From the NCBI GenBank assembly GCA_016748015.1, contig JAAOMT010000301.1, positions 199,967 to 263,966 on the forward strand: a stretch of DNA of 64,000 nt, written 5' to 3'. Source of the stretch: Geosiphon pyriformis (Eukaryota > Glomeromycota > Glomeromycetes > Archaeosporales > Geosiphonaceae). The notes under the pieces were generated by a model. It saw nothing but the letters and a program-made list of their open reading frames with translations. It was not told the DNA's origin and did no database searches. Shown one piece after another: positions 59,824-64,000 of this stretch (positions are counted from its first letter, which is position 1; each line of letters begins with the position of its first letter). A program made the translations under genes and the position numbers.

Positions 59824-60537
59824 TATTATGATTAAAATTCATACTTTTTATTAATTATTACATGTATTAGCTACTAATGTTATATAATTAGCCACCCTAT
59901 TTTTAGATAGTAATCATTAACCTAATTAATAATCTGATTATTGACTTAATTATTGATTTGATCATTGACTTAATCATTGATCTGATTATTGATTACTTTC
60001 AATAGCTATATAAGCAATAAATTTTTTAGCTGTAAAAATACATGATCAAAGTAACAAAATAAAATCCACTATTAATTACTTTCTCTTATATTGCTTATTC
60101 CTTTTTCTTTATTTTTAAGTATTTAAACATCTTAAAATAAAAAATTACTTATTAGTATTTACATATCTTATCTTTTTCCTTTCTTGATTTGTATTTGTTA
60201 GAATTAGCCTAAAAAATAATTGTTTGCTCTTGTGATTTATTGAATAAAAAAATAATTAAAAAGCACAACAATACCTGTTATTGATTCTAAAAATTGCTGA
60301 ATTAAAGCATAGAATAATAGCAGTAGTGTTATCTTGTTAACAATCATGAACTATTTCTCTACCTTTAAATTTTTAAAAAAGATTTGTGACTGTAATTTTT
60401 ATAAAACTAATCACACATATTGAATCTTTACTCATTTAATTCACTTTTTTATTGTAATTTTCTCTTTAATTATTTCTATTACTTTATAATTTTGTTCTCT
60501 TTTACTATCTGTTAGCTTATTATTCCAATCTGTAATA
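59824..60537 (-). repeat. Solo LTR, type B, second copy (714 bp), inside LINE-4 endonuclease
   Basis: Reverse-complement relative of 30315-30944; shared stretches include AATAAGCTAACAGATAG, GCTTATATAGCTAT and GCTAATACATGTAATAATTAA. Ends are TATTAC (from TGTTAT/C) and CATAATA (from CATAACA). Flanks ATAC (59820-59823) and GTAT (60538-60541, plus strand) reconcile as GTAC with one G-to-A and one C-to-T change. Removing it restores the endonuclease frame (LDLYTNTLVSVKFGQ). It contains five 12-bp units (TGATTATTGACT/TAATTATTGATT type) at about 59932-59995 that the other copy lacks. Confidence 0.85.
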
Positions 60538-61794
60538 GTATTAGTATATAAGTCCAAAATAATTACCAAAATTTTATTGGCAAAAAAAATCAGATAGAAA
60601 TAAGATGGCCAGAAATTTCAAAAATTTTGTACATATATCAGGCAAATTATTATTTATTACTATTATTATTTCTGAATTCAAATAACTAATATTTAATTTA
60701 GAAACAAAAACTTTTAAATTTGGAAATTTATCTTTAATTTTAAGATTTAGTCTGTTTTTTTAGCTTTGTTTTAATAATAATAGAAACCAAATTGCTTGAA
60801 TTCTTATGTTATCTAATGATATCTTTCTTTTTAGTTAAATTGTTTATTTTTCTAATATTACAAGTTGTAAACTTTTAAACAAAACTGGTTATTAATGTAA
60901 AAAGAGTGTTTAAAAGCCTAAATTAATACATAACTGATTCAATTTATTTAAAATTAAACTAACAAAAACTTTAAGAACAATCAATTTAAATTTTAAACTC
61001 TTAATTTTGGTAATCAAAATCTTAAAACTGTTTAAATTTAAAACCAAAGCCTTAACTATTATTAATAAAGAAAAAAAAAGTAAAATTCATAAATCATCCA
61101 AAACTATATTCAAATTTGTGTGAAAAAATGACATTAAATAAGTATTTGTAACCAGATTTAAAATTAAATCTAAACTTAAAACTAAAAAATCTATCAAAAC
61201 AGAAAAAAAAACAGACATAAGAGATACCAAATACATACTATTTAGCTTGTATACAATTATTAATATCTGATTTGTTAACAACTTCAAAAAGCATTTTAAA
61301 AAAACCAGTTAATTATTAAAAGAAAATATGTTCTAAAAAACAGAAAGAATACTACCAAGATAAAAGTTATTAAAAAAAGAAGACTTGAAAAAAAAACCAA
61401 AATAAACATTAATAAAATTAACTATTAAAGAAATTATCTGCATTCAAAATTTGCCACTAAAAGCAGCAAAATAGGCAATAAGAACATTTTTTTTTGCATA
61501 AAAATAAGCCAATTGAAAGCAATTTTTATTTAAAACAAACTTCTTATAAACCTTTTTTGAAACAAAAACAGAAGAACCTAAAAAGTCATATTTAAGAGAT
61601 GAATGTTCAAGACATTCATATTTCTTACAACAAATTATATTTAATCTTGCCTAAGAGAATCTAATACCACCAAATATCAGTTCTGTATAAAAGGCAGATT
61701 TTAATTTCTCATTAGATTAAAAACCAATTACAACACAGTAAATCTTATTATTAATTTTAAATAACTAATTAATAATATAAGTTTTTTTATTAGC
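60538..61794 (-). pseudogene. LINE-4 endonuclease start and ORF1 C-terminal half
   Basis: Minus strand. 60538-60900 encodes the N-terminal endonuclease blocks (DKFPNLKVFVSKLNIS, then LPDICTKFLKF), parallel to LINE-3 40165-40380. 60990-61060 holds the ORF1 end coiled-coil block (KILITKIKSLKFKLIVLK). 61580-61700 holds the ORF1 zinc-knuckle region with CCKKYECLEHSSLKY, in which the last Cys is Tyr. Stops and frame changes throughout. Confidence 0.72.
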
Positions 61795-62877
61795 TAGAAT
61801 TCTGATTGAACTAAACCAAATTAAACCAATTTTTCAAAGTAAATTCAATTAAAGTTTGGCATTAAATTTTTTTAACAAGTCTGAGTTTGGTTTAAATTTA
61901 GTTTAAAGTTCACAAATTTGTTCAAGTTTAATAGAATTAAAAAAAATATAACTTATATTACTTATTTATTAATTATTATTTTGTTTAATTATTATAATCA
62001 GTTAAAAAAGTATATAAAACTATATATATATAATAACTCTACTTTTTAACTTACTAAAATAAATTTATTGTTAATATTATCTAATGTTATTAAAGATTTA
62101 AAATCCAAAATAATAGAATTTAATAATTCAAATAGTCTAAATATTAATATATTTAATAAATGTAGTTTTCAAAATAAAGTATAAATCTATTTTGATAAGT
62201 TTGAATGAACAAAAAAAAACAGCTAAATATATGATCTTAAAATGTGTATATACACCATTTTTTTATAGAACAATGAATATTATCAAATTCTTATAACATT
62301 ATTTAAAGGCTTTCCATCAGACAATATATATTACAATAGAAAAATATTATAAGAAAAAGCAAAATGTTCAGAAAGATTACAAATCAATTGAAAAAATGTT
62401 TTGATAAGTAAGATTGCTATTTTTTTTTATGATTTTTGACTAATTTAACTAGAAAACTGCTTTAATCTTTTGTAATAACTGTTATTAATATTAATAATAA
62501 AAAACTTTATAACATGATTATTATTTGGTTTTTTCTGCAAATAGAAATATAATTACAGATATAAAGTTTTACTTAGTACTTAAAACTATAAGAGCAGCAC
62601 AATGTTTTTAATTATAAATACAAAGATTATTAAAAAAAAAATTAAATAATAATATAGTATAATATAATGTTTTTAATAGTTAAACTTAAACATGTTCATA
62701 AACTTCAAACAAACTTAACTAGATTTATTATATATATTTGAATTTGGTTTAAGTTTGATAATTTTAAGTCTGGTTTAAGTTTGAATTTGAAATTTTGCCA
62801 AATTTTCTATTTAAATTTGGTTTAATTTAGTGATTTAATTGAACTCGAACTAAACTGAATTGAACATCAAAATTTTA
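61795..62877. mobile_element. TIR element / MITE-like (1083 bp), inside LINE-4 ORF1
   Basis: The ends are inverted: left TAGAATTCTGAT, right end reverse complement TAAAATTTTGAT, differing only by transitions. Longer, weaker inverted sequence extends inward (left GTTCAAGTTTAATAG against right TAGTTAAACTTAAAC and neighbours). Flanks TTATTAGC (61787-61794) and CTACCAGC (62878-62885) are 8-bp duplications if C-to-T is allowed. Removing the element with one copy restores LINE-4 ORF1 as LLKKAGRKTYIIN, matching LINE-3. No open frame, so non-autonomous. An 8-bp duplication is typical of hAT-type transposons; that assignment is inference. Confidence 0.72.
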
Positions 62878-64000
62878 CTACCAGCTTTTTTTAATAAAGC
62901 ACCAAAATTATAAGCAGTAGTTCTTATGAGCAAAATAAATAGAAGTGTTTTAAACTAATTTCTTAACATTTAAACATCACAAACTTCTATAGTCTTTGCT
63001 ATATATACTGAATTTTTTCTAATTAAAAATGACTATCTAGTTGCTAATTGATTAGTATAAGCTAATTTAACAAATTCTATTATAGTTTTTTGTCATAGCT
63101 TAATTAGTTGTAATTAGATAATACTATCTGGCCAAACTTAGAAAGTGCTGTAATAATTATTTTCTTTAATATATTTATGAGAATTTTTTTAATAATCATA
63201 GTCTAATTTAAACACATTTTTTGTTTTTTAAATTTATTGTTTATGATGATTCTTTTTTTTTAGCCAATAATATAGTCTTCTTTATGTTTTTCTTTAATAT
63301 AAATATTAAGCTAATAATTTTTTTAAATTTTAAAAAAATAGTGGTCTTTCCAAAATTATTAATTGTTGAAAAAATTTTTCCAATAATCCGAGTTTTTGCT
63401 GTTATCAATTTGTTTTCTATAGCTAAAAGATTAATATCTAATACAAAGAATTTTTTAATTGCTACTTTTATTATTTTGAAGTTAATTCACTTTTTGTTTA
63501 AAAAAATATTAAGAAAAAAAAGAAAAAATTTTTTATTTTATCTATACTATAGTTAATTATACCAATAGAAAAATTATAATTCAAGTCAATATTAATTTTT
63601 TTTGCTTTAAAAGTTGTTGCTGTTAAACCAAAAAAAAAACTATTACTAGTACTTATTAATATATTACTAACACCACTATTATTGAATTGACTATTTATAT
63701 CTAAGTATATTTCACTTTTAAGACCAGATTTAACCAAAAAAAATTCTTTTTTATTATTAAAGTATTTAATGTTGCCTATTAAAACTCTTTTTTTTTGAAA
63801 GAAAAAACTCTTAATAGAATCATAAAAAGCTCTTTTAAGTGCTTTTTTCTTAGATATAAGAGAAAAAAAGTTTTTTAAATTCTTTATAATTATAAGTTTT
63901 AATTACACAATTACAAATATAATTTTTGTTTTATAAAACTTAATTGAAAATTTTTTTTAAAATACTATTTTAATTAATAAATTTAATTTTATTATATTTT
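62878..64000 (-). pseudogene. LINE-4 ORF1 (gag-like) N-terminal and middle part, runs off window
   Basis: Minus strand, parallel to LINE-3 27600-28350. Segment 63498-63737 holds the N-terminal Asn/Ile-rich region and 63221-63480 encodes, on the minus strand, FVLDINLLAIENKLITAKTR, IGKIFSTINNFG and IKKTILLAKKKRIIINN. The plus-strand open frame at 63221-63556 is the shadow of this. The 5' end of the element lies beyond 64000. Confidence 0.75.

Noticed and set aside
63221-63556. 111-codon plus-strand frame near the right edge
   Set aside because: The opposite strand encodes LINE-4 ORF1 blocks that match LINE-3; the plus frame is a shadow.

Overview
This is a eukaryotic, very AT-rich window. It holds two small-intron host genes buried in nested, heavily decayed retrotransposons. 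The combination points to an arbuscular mycorrhizal fungus (Glomeromycotina, Rhizophagus- or Gigaspora-like): introns of about 60-230 bp, a long-form TRAPPC8, Ty3/gypsy elements carrying a dUTPase, and APE-type LINEs with an RNase H domain. The genus cannot be fixed from the sequence alone.

Layout. (1) 1-13758: LINE-1 (+ strand), split by a full-length Ty3/gypsy element, Gypsy-1 (3275-13410). (2) 13759-14640: AT-rich spacer. (3) 14641-17099: LINE-2 (- strand), 5'-truncated. (4) 17100-19330: AT-rich spacer. (5) 19467-26233: host-gene island with a four-exon PET100-like cytochrome oxidase assembly gene (+) and a 20-exon TRAPPC8/Trs85 gene (-), ending towards each other 156 bp apart. (6) 26303-27369: AT-rich spacer. 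(7) 27370 to about 55755: LINE-3 (+), interrupted by Gypsy-2 (28952-39750), a solo LTR (41300-42303) and Gypsy-3 (45403-55292, - strand). Gypsy-2 itself hosts a second type of solo LTR (30315-30944) and a LINE 3' fragment (36444-36697). (8) 55828-64000: LINE-4 (-), open at the right edge, interrupted by a copy of the second solo LTR (59824-60537) and a TIR/MITE-like element (61795-62877).

The nesting can be read to the base. At each LTR-element boundary a 4-bp target duplication is present or recoverable once C-to-T/G-to-A changes are allowed. At the junctions that fall in coding sequence, removing the insert plus one duplication copy rejoins the host element's reading frame. Gypsy-1 has the order gag (zinc knuckle) - protease - two Cys clusters - dUTPase - RT - RNase H - integrase - long C-terminal tail. 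It carries about 32 in-frame stops, almost all explained by transitions (CAA/CAG/CGA/TGG to stop) with only three frame changes. None of the elements looks autonomous; the two host genes have fully open spliced frames.

Points most worth a second look: the dUTPase plus Cys-rich module inside a Ty3/gypsy polyprotein; a short LTR hairpin with one compensatory base-pair change between LTR families; exchange of repeat-rich U3 modules between LTRs that share downstream sequence; and repeated loss of the RT catalytic Asp pair by G-to-A change.
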